A stretch of 64,000 nucleotides of DNA from Pseudomaricurvus hydrocarbonicus (GTDB taxonomy: Bacteria; Pseudomonadota; Gammaproteobacteria; Pseudomonadales; Cellvibrionaceae). Location of the stretch: positions 97,879 through 161,878 of the forward strand of contig NZ_JAAONZ010000015.1 of NCBI RefSeq assembly GCF_011602365.1, given 5' to 3'. Both the position numbers and the translations under genes were made by a program. Under the pieces are notes generated by a model. That model saw only the letters and a program-made list of their open reading frames with translations, did not search any database and was not told where the DNA came from. Of this stretch, positions 51,921 to 60,985 are shown one piece after another; the stretch's first letter is position 1, and the number at the start of each line of letters is the position of its first letter.

Positions 51921-52390
51921 GCAAACCGTTGATCATCGGCCTGGGAAATCGCTGGCGCGGTGACGACGGCATCGGCCCCTTGGTGCTGGATGCGTTGCAG
52001 GCGCAAAACCCGGAGGCGGTTGATCTGCTGGAAAACCCTGCCGACACCCTGAACCTGATCAATGCGTGGGCGGGTCGAAAACGGGTCTATCTGATTGATG
52101 CCTGTTGTGATCCGCAGCGGGAAGATGGCAGCCTGGTGATCATTGCTAATGCTCTGGAAGATACGACGATTCTGCACACCTTAACGCGGCCGACGTCCAG
52201 CCATATTGTCGACATCGCACAGGCGATCCGTCTCAGTCAGGCACTGGGTCAGGCGCCGCAACAGTTAACCATCTATGCGGTGGTGACGTCACAGTTTGAG
52301 CCGGGCACTCGACCCCGTGCGGTCGTTGCTGCGGCCGTCAGTCATGTGGTGGAAGCACTGCGGCCGGCCGTGACGGCCAACGCATCATAA
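51917..52390 (+). CDS. hydrogenase maturation protease
   Basis: A 157-residue HyaD/HycI-family endopeptidase. IIGLGNRWRGDDGIGPLVLDAL at the start holds the nickel-binding Asp, and YLIDACCDPQREDG the second acidic residue; SSHIVDIAQAIRLSQ contains the His. It trims the C-terminus of HydA after nickel insertion. ATGA overlaps the hydA stop. Confidence 0.92.
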   Translation: MSKPLIIGLGNRWRGDDGIGPLVLDALQAQNPEAVDLLENPADTLNLINAWAGRKRVYLIDACCDPQREDGSLVIIANALEDTTILHTLTRPTSSHIVDIAQAIRLSQALGQAPQQLTIYAVVTSQFEPGTRPRAVVAAAVSHVVEALRPAVTANAS

Positions 52391-52408
52391 ACATCCGGAA
52401 CCGCGGCT

Positions 52409-52681
52409 ATGCATGAACTGTCACTGCTTAAAGATCTGTTGAACAAAATTCGTCAGATTGCTCAGCAGCAGCAACCGAATCAATTAACCTCCGTCACGGT
52501 GGAATTGGGCGCATTGGCGCATATTTCGGCTGAGCACTTTCGTCAGCATTTCGAGACCGCGGTCATTGGTACCGACCTGGAAAGGGTGGATCTGACGGTC
52601 ATTTGTAATGACGATATTCACGCGCCGACGGCGCAGGATATTGTTCTGACCAGTGTTGAACTGACCACCGCCGATGACTAG
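52409..52681 (+). CDS. hypA: HypA-like nickel chaperone lacking the zinc site
   Basis: A 90-residue protein beginning MHELSLLKDLL, with the nickel-binding Met-His-Glu, and LGALAHISAEHFRQHFE. True HypA is about 113 residues with two CxxC pairs in a zinc loop; this protein has only one Cys (VICNDD) and the loop is missing. It is likely a shortened HypA paralogue specialised for this operon. It lies 18 bases after the protease gene. Confidence 0.82.
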   Translation: MHELSLLKDLLNKIRQIAQQQQPNQLTSVTVELGALAHISAEHFRQHFETAVIGTDLERVDLTVICNDDIHAPTAQDIVLTSVELTTADD

Positions 52682-52751
52682 CCGGCTGTTGATTTTTGTG
52701 TTGCGGCTGTTAACCCAGGGAATATCTCCTATGGAATAAGGGAGTTGTTGT

Positions 52752-55241
52752 GTGAGACAAAACAGAACTGAGCCCGTTGTTAACGCTACAGGGACCACGC
52801 CGGCAGCACATCAACAGCCGACGGGAAAAACTTCCACTCGCAAGTCGGAGTCTCAAACCACGATGCCTGTCAAACAGGCAACAGCTCAGCTGCGTCAGCG
52901 ACTGGACATCAAAGGCACGGTTCAGGGGGTGGGCTTTCGGCCGTTTGTGCAGCGGCTGGCGGTTGAAGTGGGAGTCAGTGGCTGGGTCGCCAACAGCTCC
53001 GGGGGGGCGGTGATTGAGGTGCAAGGCGGGGAGGCCCTGCTCAAGCGTTTTCACCAGGGCTTGCGAGCGCTGCCGCTGGCCAATGCCCGAATTGAAACCA
53101 TTGAAACGCAAGCCCTGTCGGTTGTCGCGGACATCGAAGGGGATGCCGGGCATTTTGTGATTATGCCCACGACGATTGATCCCGACCGTGCCAGCGCCAT
53201 TGCCATCCCTCACGATCTGGCCCCGTGCGACGAATGCCTGCGTGAATTCCACGACCCGCACAATCGGCGCTACCAGTATCCCTTCATCAGCTGTACCGCC
53301 TGCGGTCCGCGCTGGTCGGTGTTGCGCTCGCTGCCGTATGATCGCGGGCACACCAGTTTTTCGGAATTTTCCCTGTGTGAGCACTGTCGGGCAGAATATC
53401 AGAGCCCCCACGATCGACGCTGTCACTACCAGGCAATCAGCTGCCCGCAATGTGGGCCTGGCTTATCGCTGCTGGATCATGCCGGCGTCACACGGGCGCA
53501 AGGTGACGGTGTCCTCGCGCTCGTTACAGAGCAGCTGCGGCAGGGCAACATTGTCGCCCTGAAAAGTGTGGGCGGCTTTCAGTTGCTCGTCGATGCACTC
53601 AACCCCGAGGCCGTGCAACGTCTCCGCCAGCGCAAGCACCGGCCGGCCAAACCGCTGGCGGTGATGTTTGCATCCCTGCAGCAGCTGCACGACTACGGAG
53701 ATGTCGAGGGGGATGCTTATCAACCCGAGCGGCAGGCGTTGTCGTCGGCGGTGCGGCCGATAGTGTTGGTCAACAGCAAGGCCCGACTGCCCGACGAGAT
53801 TGCAGGGGCAGCGGGCAATATAGGCGCCATGTTGCCGCCGTCGCCATTGCACGAACTGCTGTTCACGGTTTGGTCGACGCCGCTGGTGGCCACCAGTGGC
53901 AACCGCAGTGGCGAGCGACTGTGCATTGACAATCGTGAAGCGCAGGAAAAGTTGGGCGGCATTGCCGACTGCTTTGTGCTGCACGATCTGATCATCACCC
54001 AGCCACTGGACGATTCCGTGGTGCGCGTAATCAACGGCAAGCCGGTGACGATACGTGCCGGTCGGGGTCTCGCACCCTACGTGTTGCCTGTGAATGTCGG
54101 GTCAGTGAAGCAAAAACCGAGAGCGGATAAAGCGCTGCTGGCGGTGGGCGGACATCAGAAAAACAGCCTTGCGCTGTCTCTGCCGGACAGCCTGCTGGCC
54201 AGCGCCCATATTGGCGACCTGGATGCCCTGTCGAGTCTGCAGCGATTTGAACGCATAGCCGCGCGCGGCAAGGTGTTTTGTGGCAGTGATTATTCGGCGG
54301 TGATCACTGATCTGCACCCGGACTACGGCAGCAGCCAGTGGGCCGCAGAAGCCGGGTATCGCATTCAGCGTGTGCAGCATCATGTCGCGCATTTTTTCAG
54401 TGTGATGGCGGAACACAATCATCGCGGTCCGGCACTGGGTATCTGCTGGGACGGGTCGGGCCTGGGTGATGATGGCAACCTGTGGGGCGGTGAATGCTTT
54501 CTGTGGGATGGCCAGAGAAAGGTTCAACGCGTGGCACACCTGCATCCGTTTCCTCTGCCGGGGGGGGAGTCGGCAATCCGCGAACCGCGCCGCCAGGCAT
54601 TGGGTCTCTTGACAGAGGCCGGCATGGATTGCCCGGCCCACCTTCGAGCCGCCTTTAGTGACAGTGAATTGCGCAACTTGCACATCCTGTTAAAAAATCG
54701 CGTTAACAGCCCGCTCTGTTCCAGTGCCGGGCGTCTGATTGACGCCGTGGCAGCGCTGTTGCAGGTGGCCATGTTCAATCGCTTTGAGGCCGATGCGGCG
54801 ATGCAGCTGGAAGCGTTGGCCTGGCGTGCAGACGATACCAGTGGCTGTTTGCCGTTTGCTCTGAAGCACAGCGATCGCGGCCTGGTCATTGACTGGCGAC
54901 CGATGGTGAAGGCTCTGTTGGAGCGTGTTGCGGGGGGCAACGAATGTAGAAATTCAACGTTGAATTCGTGCACGGAACAGATGACGGAAACTTTGGCGGC
55001 CACGGTGCACAATACGTTGGCGGCTATGATTACGGCAACGGTACACGAGTTTCCGGCGTTACCGGTGTTTTTAAGCGGTGGCGTGTTTCAGAACCGCTAC
55101 CTGACCGAAACGGCGATTCAGTCTTTGGAGAAATCGGGACGGGAGGTTTTCACCCATGCGCAGGTGCCCCCCAATGATGGGGGTCTGGCGGTGGGACAAC
55201 TCTACAGTGCGTTGCAGTCGGTGGATTTACACTATAGTTGA
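52752..55241 (+). CDS. hypF: carbamoyltransferase HypF
   Basis: An 829-residue enzyme that makes the cyanide ligands of the NiFe centre from carbamoyl phosphate. Domains in order: acylphosphatase (IKGTVQGVGFRPFVQRLA from about residue 55), zinc fingers (CDECLREFH, CTACGPRW, CEHCRAEY, CPQCGPG), YrdC-like (ALKSVGGFQLLVDA, HRPAKPLAVMF) and the kinase-like C-terminal domain (HHVAHFFSVMAEH, GICWDGSGLGDDG). GTG 52752 has GGGAG seven bases upstream, giving a 40-residue Thr/Gln-rich N-terminal extension; ATG 52863 is an alternative start. Confidence 0.95.
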   Translation: MRQNRTEPVVNATGTTPAAHQQPTGKTSTRKSESQTTMPVKQATAQLRQRLDIKGTVQGVGFRPFVQRLAVEVGVSGWVANSSGGAVIEVQGGEALLKRFHQGLRALPLANARIETIETQALSVVADIEGDAGHFVIMPTTIDPDRASAIAIPHDLAPCDECLREFHDPHNRRYQYPFISCTACGPRWSVLRSLPYDRGHTSFSEFSLCEHCRAEYQSPHDRRCHYQAISCPQCGPGLSLLDHAGVTRAQGDGVLALVTEQLRQGNIVALKSVGGFQLLVDALNPEAVQRLRQRKHRPAKPLAVMFASLQQLHDYGDVEGDAYQPERQALSSAVRPIVLVNSKARLPDEIAGAAGNIGAMLPPSPLHELLFTVWSTPLVATSGNRSGERLCIDNREAQEKLGGIADCFVLHDLIITQPLDDSVVRVINGKPVTIRAGRGLAPYVLPVNVGSVKQKPRADKALLAVGGHQKNSLALSLPDSLLASAHIGDLDALSSLQRFERIAARGKVFCGSDYSAVITDLHPDYGSSQWAAEAGYRIQRVQHHVAHFFSVMAEHNHRGPALGICWDGSGLGDDGNLWGGECFLWDGQRKVQRVAHLHPFPLPGGESAIREPRRQALGLLTEAGMDCPAHLRAAFSDSELRNLHILLKNRVNSPLCSSAGRLIDAVAALLQVAMFNRFEADAAMQLEALAWRADDTSGCLPFALKHSDRGLVIDWRPMVKALLERVAGGNECRNSTLNSCTEQMTETLAATVHNTLAAMITATVHEFPALPVFLSGGVFQNRYLTETAIQSLEKSGREVFTHAQVPPNDGGLAVGQLYSALQSVDLHYS

Positions 55242-55327
55242 TAACAATGAGGTCTGACGAGGAAGACTGGCGATGATATCTGACATGGAACTGAAACCAG
55301 AGCCCTTAATGAAGAGATCAAGTGCCC

Positions 55328-55558
55328 ATGTGTCTTGCCATACCCGGTCGCATTGAGGCGATCCTGACGGAAGGTGAGCTGGCCCGTACCGCCAGTGTCA
55401 GCTTTGCCGGTGTCCGCAAGACGGTGAACCTCACTTTTGTTCCGCAGGCGCAACCGGGTGACTATGTGATTGTGCATGTGGGGGTGGCCATCAGTCAGGT
55501 GGACCCACAGCAGGCGCAACAAATTTTCGAAGACCTGAAGGCCATAGGTGATCTGTGA
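55328..55558 (+). CDS. hypC: hydrogenase assembly chaperone HypC
   Basis: A 76-residue chaperone. MCLAIPGRIEAI carries the essential Cys2, and GDYVIVHVGVAISQVD is the conserved core. It binds iron and the immature large subunit with HypD. ATG 55328 is required so that Cys is residue 2. Its stop overlaps the hypD start. Confidence 0.95.
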   Translation: MCLAIPGRIEAILTEGELARTASVSFAGVRKTVNLTFVPQAQPGDYVIVHVGVAISQVDPQQAQQIFEDLKAIGDL

Positions 55559-56631
55559 AGTATCTGACGGAATACCGTGACCGACACGCAACCGAACGGC
55601 TGGCTGAAAAAATCCGGACCGTGGTGACGCAGCCGTGGGTCTTGATGGAGGTCTGCGGTGGGCAGACTCACAGCATTGTCAAAAATGCACTTGAGCAATT
55701 GTTGCCTGCCTCGGTGCAGCTGGTGCACGGGCCAGGTTGCCCGGTCTGTGTCACGGCAGCGGAAATTCTCGACCAGGCTATCGCCCTGGCCCAGCGCCCG
55801 GATGTCATTCTCTGTTCGTTTGGGGATATGTTGCGGGTGCCCGGTAGCCAGCAGAGCTTGCAGGCCGTGAAAGCCACCGGTGCGGATGTGCGCATGCTCT
55901 ATTCGCCCATGGATGCCCTGGCAATTGCCCGCGCCAATCCTCAACGCAAGGTCGTTTTTTTGGCGGTGGGTTTTGAAACCACCGGCCCGGCGACGGCTCT
56001 GGCGCTGGCACAGGCGCGGCAGTGGCGATTAAACAATTTCTTTGTGCTGCTGTCTCACTTTTTGGTGCCGCCGGCCATCAGCACCATTGTCGAAGGGCTC
56101 AACAATCGGGTGCAGGGTTTTCTGGCGCCGGGGCATGTGTGTGCCGTCACCGGCATCGAACCCTATCAACAGCTGGTCGCGCGCTACCGTGTGCCAATGG
56201 TGATTACCGGTTTTGAACCGGTGGATATTTTACAGGGCATTCTGTGTTGCGTTGCACAACTGGAGCGCGGTGAGGCCAGGGTCGAGAACCCGTACCGAAG
56301 GGTCGCGAACGATCAGGGCAATGCCCGTGCGCAGTCTCTGGTGAATGACGTGTTTGAGGTGAGCGATCAACACTGGCGGGGCATAGGGAGCATTGCGAAC
56401 AGTGGTTTGCGGTTGAGCCCGAGCTATCAAATGTTCAATGCGGTTGCGCTCTTGGATACGGCGTTACCCGCGGCAAGCCCGAGCGAGTGCATCAGTGGCG
56501 ACATCCTGCAAGGGATTAAAAAGCCGAAGCAGTGCCCGCACTTTGGTCATCGCTGCCGTCCCGAACACCCGCTGGGTGCCCCGATGGTGTCTTCGGAAGG
56601 GGCGTGTGCGGCCTACTTTAATTACCAGTGA
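55555..56631 (+). CDS. hypD: hydrogenase maturation protein HypD
   Basis: A 358-residue iron-sulfur protein that assembles Fe(CN)2CO with HypC and HypE. Signatures include MEVCGGQTHSIVK, HGPGCPVCVT, LSHFLVPPA, PGHVCAVTGIEPY and the C-terminal cysteines in CPHFGHRCRPEHPLGAPMVSSEGACAAY. GTG 55555 overlaps the hypC stop by four bases. Confidence 0.96.
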   Translation: MKYLTEYRDRHATERLAEKIRTVVTQPWVLMEVCGGQTHSIVKNALEQLLPASVQLVHGPGCPVCVTAAEILDQAIALAQRPDVILCSFGDMLRVPGSQQSLQAVKATGADVRMLYSPMDALAIARANPQRKVVFLAVGFETTGPATALALAQARQWRLNNFFVLLSHFLVPPAISTIVEGLNNRVQGFLAPGHVCAVTGIEPYQQLVARYRVPMVITGFEPVDILQGILCCVAQLERGEARVENPYRRVANDQGNARAQSLVNDVFEVSDQHWRGIGSIANSGLRLSPSYQMFNAVALLDTALPAASPSECISGDILQGIKKPKQCPHFGHRCRPEHPLGAPMVSSEGACAAYFNYQ

Positions 56632-56671
56632 TGTGTGTTGATCACAGTAACGAATACTATAAAAGCGACCT

Positions 56672-57757
56672 ATGAGCGATATACTCGACGATCACAACGA
56701 CTTTGGCCTTCAGTGTCCGCCACCGTTTCACGCTGACCAGGTGCAACTGGATCACGGCGGCGGCGGACAGCTGTCGCAACAGTTATTGGAGCAGGTGATT
56801 CAGCCACGCTTTGCCAATGCAGAATTGGCTCGCGGCCACGACAGCGCACTGTTGCAGTTCGGCGATGCCCGGGTTGCCTTTACCACTGACTCTTACGTCA
56901 TCAATCCGCTGATCTTTCCGGGCGGGGATATCGGTAAACTGGCGGTGTACGGCACGGTCAATGACCTGTTGATGGCCGGTGCCCGACCACGCTATCTCAG
57001 TTGTAGCCTGATCATCGAAGAGGGATTACCCCTGGAAACCCTGACCACCATTCTCGACTCTATGGCGGCCGCCGCCAAAGAGTGTGAGGTCGCTATTGTC
57101 ACCGGTGATACCAAGGTGGTGGATCGCGGCCACGGTGACGGACTGTACATCAACACCGCCGGTATCGGGGTGCGTGAATGGCCCGGCACCATTGCACCGC
57201 AATCGATCCAGCCCGGCGATGCGATTGTTCTCTCTGCGGGTGTCGGCCGCCACGGCCTGGCCATCATGGCGCAGCGCGAAGGCCTGCAGTTTGATACCCC
57301 GATTACCAGTGATTGCGCGTCACTGCTGCCAGCCGTGACGACCCTGCTGGAAAACGGCATCGACGTACACTGCATGCGCGATGCGACTCGTGGGGGACTG
57401 GCGTCCATCCTGGTGGAATTGGCCGAACTCAGTGGCCTGTCGATGACCCTTTCCGCAACCGCCATTCCGGTCAGTGAGGTGGTGGTCGGCGGCTGTGAAC
57501 TGTTGGGGCTGGACCCGCTCTACGTGGCCAATGAGGGATGCTTTGTCGCCATGGTGCCCGAAGCACAGCTGCAGGCAGCATTGACTCTGTTGCGGGATCA
57601 GGCGGTGAGTCGCGAGAGTGTACAGATCGGCCGTGTCGATAAAAAAGGTGAGCCGAAGCTAACCCAAGGCAAAGGCCGGGTCTGTCTGCAAACCGCGATT
57701 GGCAGCACCCGATTGCTGCGCCGCATGACTGGCCGATTATTGCCGCGCATCTGTTGA
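56672..57757 (+). CDS. hypE: hydrogenase maturation protein HypE
   Basis: A 361-residue AIR-synthase-fold enzyme that dehydrates the thiocarbamate on its C-terminal Cys to cyanide. QLDHGGGGQLSQQLLEQVI at the N-terminus, VTGDTKVVDRGHGDGLYIN and MRDATRGGLASILVELA are conserved, and the protein ends in PRIC as required. It is the last gene of the operon; no hypB follows. Confidence 0.96.
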   Translation: MSDILDDHNDFGLQCPPPFHADQVQLDHGGGGQLSQQLLEQVIQPRFANAELARGHDSALLQFGDARVAFTTDSYVINPLIFPGGDIGKLAVYGTVNDLLMAGARPRYLSCSLIIEEGLPLETLTTILDSMAAAAKECEVAIVTGDTKVVDRGHGDGLYINTAGIGVREWPGTIAPQSIQPGDAIVLSAGVGRHGLAIMAQREGLQFDTPITSDCASLLPAVTTLLENGIDVHCMRDATRGGLASILVELAELSGLSMTLSATAIPVSEVVVGGCELLGLDPLYVANEGCFVAMVPEAQLQAALTLLRDQAVSRESVQIGRVDKKGEPKLTQGKGRVCLQTAIGSTRLLRRMTGRLLPRIC

Positions 57758-58078
57758 GCATGAATGGCAAAGGGCTGGCTTTTAAGATGGAGAATCATAC
57801 ATCACGTTGGACATATCTCTGAAAGGGCTGCCTGAAGGGGTAGAAAATTATTGTATTTTCAATAGGTTAGAGATATTGTTTTAGGAATTTCAAAAGATAT
57901 GTATCAGGAAGATATGTCTAACACGGATGCTGATCGTTACTCCCGCCTTGTTATTTCCCTGATTTTTTAAAAATTGAGATTCTGGAGCAGGATATGTTGC
58001 TTCGGGATATGTCCAATGTTGGGCATAAGAAACTGTTAACTGTCAAAACAAGATCGATCACACTAAGGGGATATATAA
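57758..58078. other. intergenic region after hypE
   Basis: 321 bases, turning from moderate to low GC. It contains several copies of GATATGT (near 57894, 57910, 57992 and 58007), and AAGGGG before the next start. I see no gene and no clear terminator. It marks the edge of an AT-richer segment. Confidence 0.4.
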
Positions 58079-58645
58079 GTGGGTGAAACAACAAAAGCAA
58101 AAATTAATTTAAAGGAAGGGACTATCGAGCTTGAAGGTAGTGAGTCTTTCGTGAGTGGCTACCTTAATGAGTTTAAAGAGCTTCTTAAGGCTCCTCAAAT
58201 AGCTGAGCAACAACTTCCGCCCCCAGCTCACAAAGCAGCACCACAAAAGGCCCCCGCGAAAAAAGCCGCTGCCAGCAAAACAACCCAAGGCAAGAAAGCT
58301 GCGCCCAAAGTTTCAATAGAGCGTTTTGATATTCATGGCGGCAATGACGTTCCATCATTATCAGCATTTATGGAAGAGAAAAAGCCTGGTACGGGTAACG
58401 GTAATATTATCGCTGTTATGGGCTTTTATATAACTGACCTTCTTGGTAATGACAATTTTACTGAAGGTCAAATTGAGTATGCCTACAAAATGTTGAAATT
58501 AAAGCGTCCTGCCCATTTACGTCAAATCATGATTAATGAAAAGAATAAAAGAGATCTCTTCGAGGCTGACGCTGAAGATAGTACGCTATGGAGCCTCACG
58601 CGAACTGGTGAGATTTATGTATCAGACATGCTCCCAGAATCATGA
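58079..58645 (+). CDS. uncharacterised protein with Lys/Ala-rich linker (gene pair A)
   Basis: A 188-residue protein. N-terminal residues 1-45 form a short strand-helix unit (INLKEGTIELEGSESFVSGY), followed by a Pro/Ala/Lys linker (KAAPQKAPAKKAAASK) like a flexible tether, and a C-terminal helical domain (EGQIEYAYKMLKLKRPAHLR) that may be a winged helix. GTG 58079 has AAGGGG upstream. It overlaps the next gene by four bases. Lower GC and lysine-rich coding set it apart from the hydrogenase genes; probable horizontal acquisition. Function unknown. Confidence 0.7.
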   Translation: MGETTKAKINLKEGTIELEGSESFVSGYLNEFKELLKAPQIAEQQLPPPAHKAAPQKAPAKKAAASKTTQGKKAAPKVSIERFDIHGGNDVPSLSAFMEEKKPGTGNGNIIAVMGFYITDLLGNDNFTEGQIEYAYKMLKLKRPAHLRQIMINEKNKRDLFEADAEDSTLWSLTRTGEIYVSDMLPES

Positions 58646-59373
58646 AAGTAGAACAATTCTCTAGTCAGTTCGAGTTGCTAGAAAAGTCCGAGCTCGAAAA
58701 AGTTGAGTACCTTGCTTATTATCTTCTCGAAAATAAGCAAGAACCTGAGTTTACAGTTAGTGATATTTCATCACTTATTTTTGCTCTTGGCTTTGCCAAA
58801 CCCAACCAAACTCGTCTTAAGGGTAAAATCGTAAAGTCTACTTCTTTTGTCAACGGCACTAAGAAAGGTCTATTTCGGATTTCAGCAAAGAAGCTAGCAA
58901 CGCTGAGATCCAGCCACCCCGACGTTTCTGAGTCGGAGGAGATTTTGTCGGATGACTCAATTCTCCCAGAAATACTTTTACAAGAAACTAAACGCCCATA
59001 TTTAATAAAATTGGCGCAACAAATAAATTCATCATATGAGCATAATTTATTTGATGCATGCTCCCTTATTATGCGACGGCTTTTAGAGGTTCTTCTTATT
59101 CATTGTTTTGAGCATGCAAATATAGAAGCCGATGTAAAAGATAGTGAAGGTAATTATCAAAACCTCAAAACACTAATTAATAAGGCAATCTCTCGAACAG
59201 AGATCGAAATATCGAATGATGTTAAAAAAGATATGGACAAATTTCGTGAGCTCGGCAATCTTTCGGCACATAGAGTTAAGTACAATTGTAGGCGGGATGA
59301 CATTAGAAAAACAAAACTTGAGTATCGAGCCATTGTTGAAGAGCTACTTTACGTCAGTGGGCTTATCACATAA
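58642..59373 (+). CDS. uncharacterised protein with DUF4145/HEPN-like C-terminus (gene pair B)
   Basis: A 243-residue protein. The N-terminal half (FELLEKSELEKVEYLAYYLLE) looks like a small helical or winged-helix domain related in style to its partner. The C-terminal half has YEHNLFDACSLIMRRLLEVLL and FRELGNLSAHRVKYNCRRDDI, the pattern of DUF4145 helical domains found in defence and restriction-associated proteins. ATGA overlap with the preceding gene implies the two act together. A phage-defence or mobile-element role is possible but unproven. Confidence 0.7.
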   Translation: MKVEQFSSQFELLEKSELEKVEYLAYYLLENKQEPEFTVSDISSLIFALGFAKPNQTRLKGKIVKSTSFVNGTKKGLFRISAKKLATLRSSHPDVSESEEILSDDSILPEILLQETKRPYLIKLAQQINSSYEHNLFDACSLIMRRLLEVLLIHCFEHANIEADVKDSEGNYQNLKTLINKAISRTEIEISNDVKKDMDKFRELGNLSAHRVKYNCRRDDIRKTKLEYRAIVEELLYVSGLIT

Positions 59374-59502
59374 AACAGCTAACACCTATACGACCGGAAT
59401 TAGTAAAGAACCAATAAGTTACTAAAACGGCGCTTACACAGTTCCGTTGATTTTTAAAAACACCCCCTCTTGCCACTGATGATAAACAAATAAGGGACAT
59501 AA

Positions 59503-59694
59503 AAATAAGGGACAGGCACTCCTAAAAAGATCTTCAAAAATCCTGCTGTACACATCGAAGCTTGTATCAGGATTCCTCAAATTAATCAGCATTACTGGTT
59601 CAACAGTTTAATACACGTCAAAAACCCATATTTTTGATACAGAAGCCTATCGGCCTGAACCGGTGGGTCAATATGCCAGGAGTGCTGGTGTCAT
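59503..59694. repeat. RAYT-associated repeat, copy a
   Basis: The block starts AATAAGGGACAGGCACTCC and includes an imperfect hairpin (ATCCTG...CAGGAT) and the 3' flank of RAYT copy 1. The same block recurs at about 62120, 62264 and 62391. The GGGACAGGCACTCC end is found inverted (GGAGTGCCTGTCC) near 60793 on the other side of the transposase gene. Confidence 0.85.
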
Positions 59695-60630
59695 CTAGGC
59701 CGATTTTCGAAATCGTCGATGCACGATCTGTTCAAAGTGTTGGCTGTTGGTCAGCCAATGCTCAGCGGGAATGTTGAATCGTTTAAGAATGGGAGGCAGG
59801 TGTTCGGGGATCGCACCCCGTTTGTCATCGCGTACGGCACGACCTGTCCAATCCACCAGTTGCAGGTAATCACTCAGTAAATAGGCAATGCCCGCTTGGC
59901 AGGTTGAACGGATAGTATCTTCAAAGGGCAAGAGTGGCTTGATCGGCAGCTTAAATTCGCTGGCTAATGCCTGATCCTTGATGGCGCTTTCCAACGTAAT
60001 CACAGGGTTGATGCGTTCCTGAATACTGGTGTGCTCCGAGGTCTCTGGTGTTTTGGCCATTCCCGCGCGGATAGGGTTGAGATCCACATAAGCCATGCAC
60101 GACAGTAACGCTTCGTCGGTGAGCAATGCCTGTGATTTAAAGCGGGATTCCCAAAAGTGACCCGTGCAATTGTCCTCGGCATTGGCGAGTCGGGCAATGG
60201 GTTCGTTCAGGCACTTCATGAACCAGCTTAGGCTTTGAAGGCGTTTTCTCCAGACGTCAATGATGTCTGAAACGGCTTCTTTTTCCACCTTGGACAAGGT
60301 CTCGCCATTGTAATAACGCTGAACCAATAGAGGGCCTTTATAGAGAGTTAACCAGCGGTCCAGCACCATCTGATCCGTCCATTCACCCGACTCGCTCAGC
60401 TTAACCACCAGATGGTAGTGATTACTCATCACGGCATAGGCACAAATGTCGATGGCAAAGATGGAGCTGAGTAAATGAATGCGGTGTTCCAGCCATTGCC
60501 GACGATGTTCATAACTTTGTCCGGTGACCTTATCCGAACCACACAAAAAGGCACGCCTGACGCACCGGGAGACACAGTGGTAGTAGGGCGTATCAGCCGG
60601 TGATATGAGTTGTTTACGAGGTTGGGTCAT
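59695..60630 (-). mobile_element. REP-associated tyrosine transposase (RAYT), copy 1
   Basis: A 311-residue Y1/IS200-like transposase. YAVMSNHYHLVVKL carries the HUH metal motif; FLCGSDKVTGQSYEHRRQWL near the N-terminus and CMAYVDLNPIRAGMAKTPE in the middle are RAYT hallmarks. RAYTs process REP palindromes as single-stranded DNA. Flanking repeats at 59503-59694 and near 60793 are its likely substrates. Copy 2 at 62584 differs in about a dozen residues. Intact frame. Confidence 0.93.
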
Positions 60631-60985
60631 GACGGAGCTTCTGAAATGGTGAGCTGTTCTTAATTCCTTTTGAGAATATAAGAGGCTGTTCGTGTTACAA
60701 GGTCTGATGAGCTGATTTGTTCTGGAATTGAACTATTATTTGTGTGTGTTTCACACTTAAGTACCGGCTTTAGTTCGCAGGGAGCACGCAGGGAGTGCCT
60801 GTCCTCTTCAGCTCTCTTCAGCTCTTAATTAGAAGGGGTGCCAGAAGGGGTACCTGTCCTCTTCAGTTTCCTCGAAGGTGGAATGTAAATGTCCGCCATG
60901 ATCAAGACTGATTGGTTGAGCTGAAATTCGATCAGTTACGGCTATTTTTGGCAGACATTCAGAGAAGAAAAGGAGGTACCGTAGA
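60631..60985. other. 5' flank of RAYT copy 1 and upstream region of the oxidoreductase gene
   Basis: 355 bases. Near the transposase it has a promoter-like AT-rich tract and GTGTTTCACACTTAAGT, which recurs beside copy 2 (about 63636). At 60793-60810 and 60850-60868 there are two inverted copies of the repeat end (GTGCCTGTCCTCTTCAG and TACCTGTCCTCTTCAG). The right end holds AGGAGG for the next gene. Confidence 0.6.
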
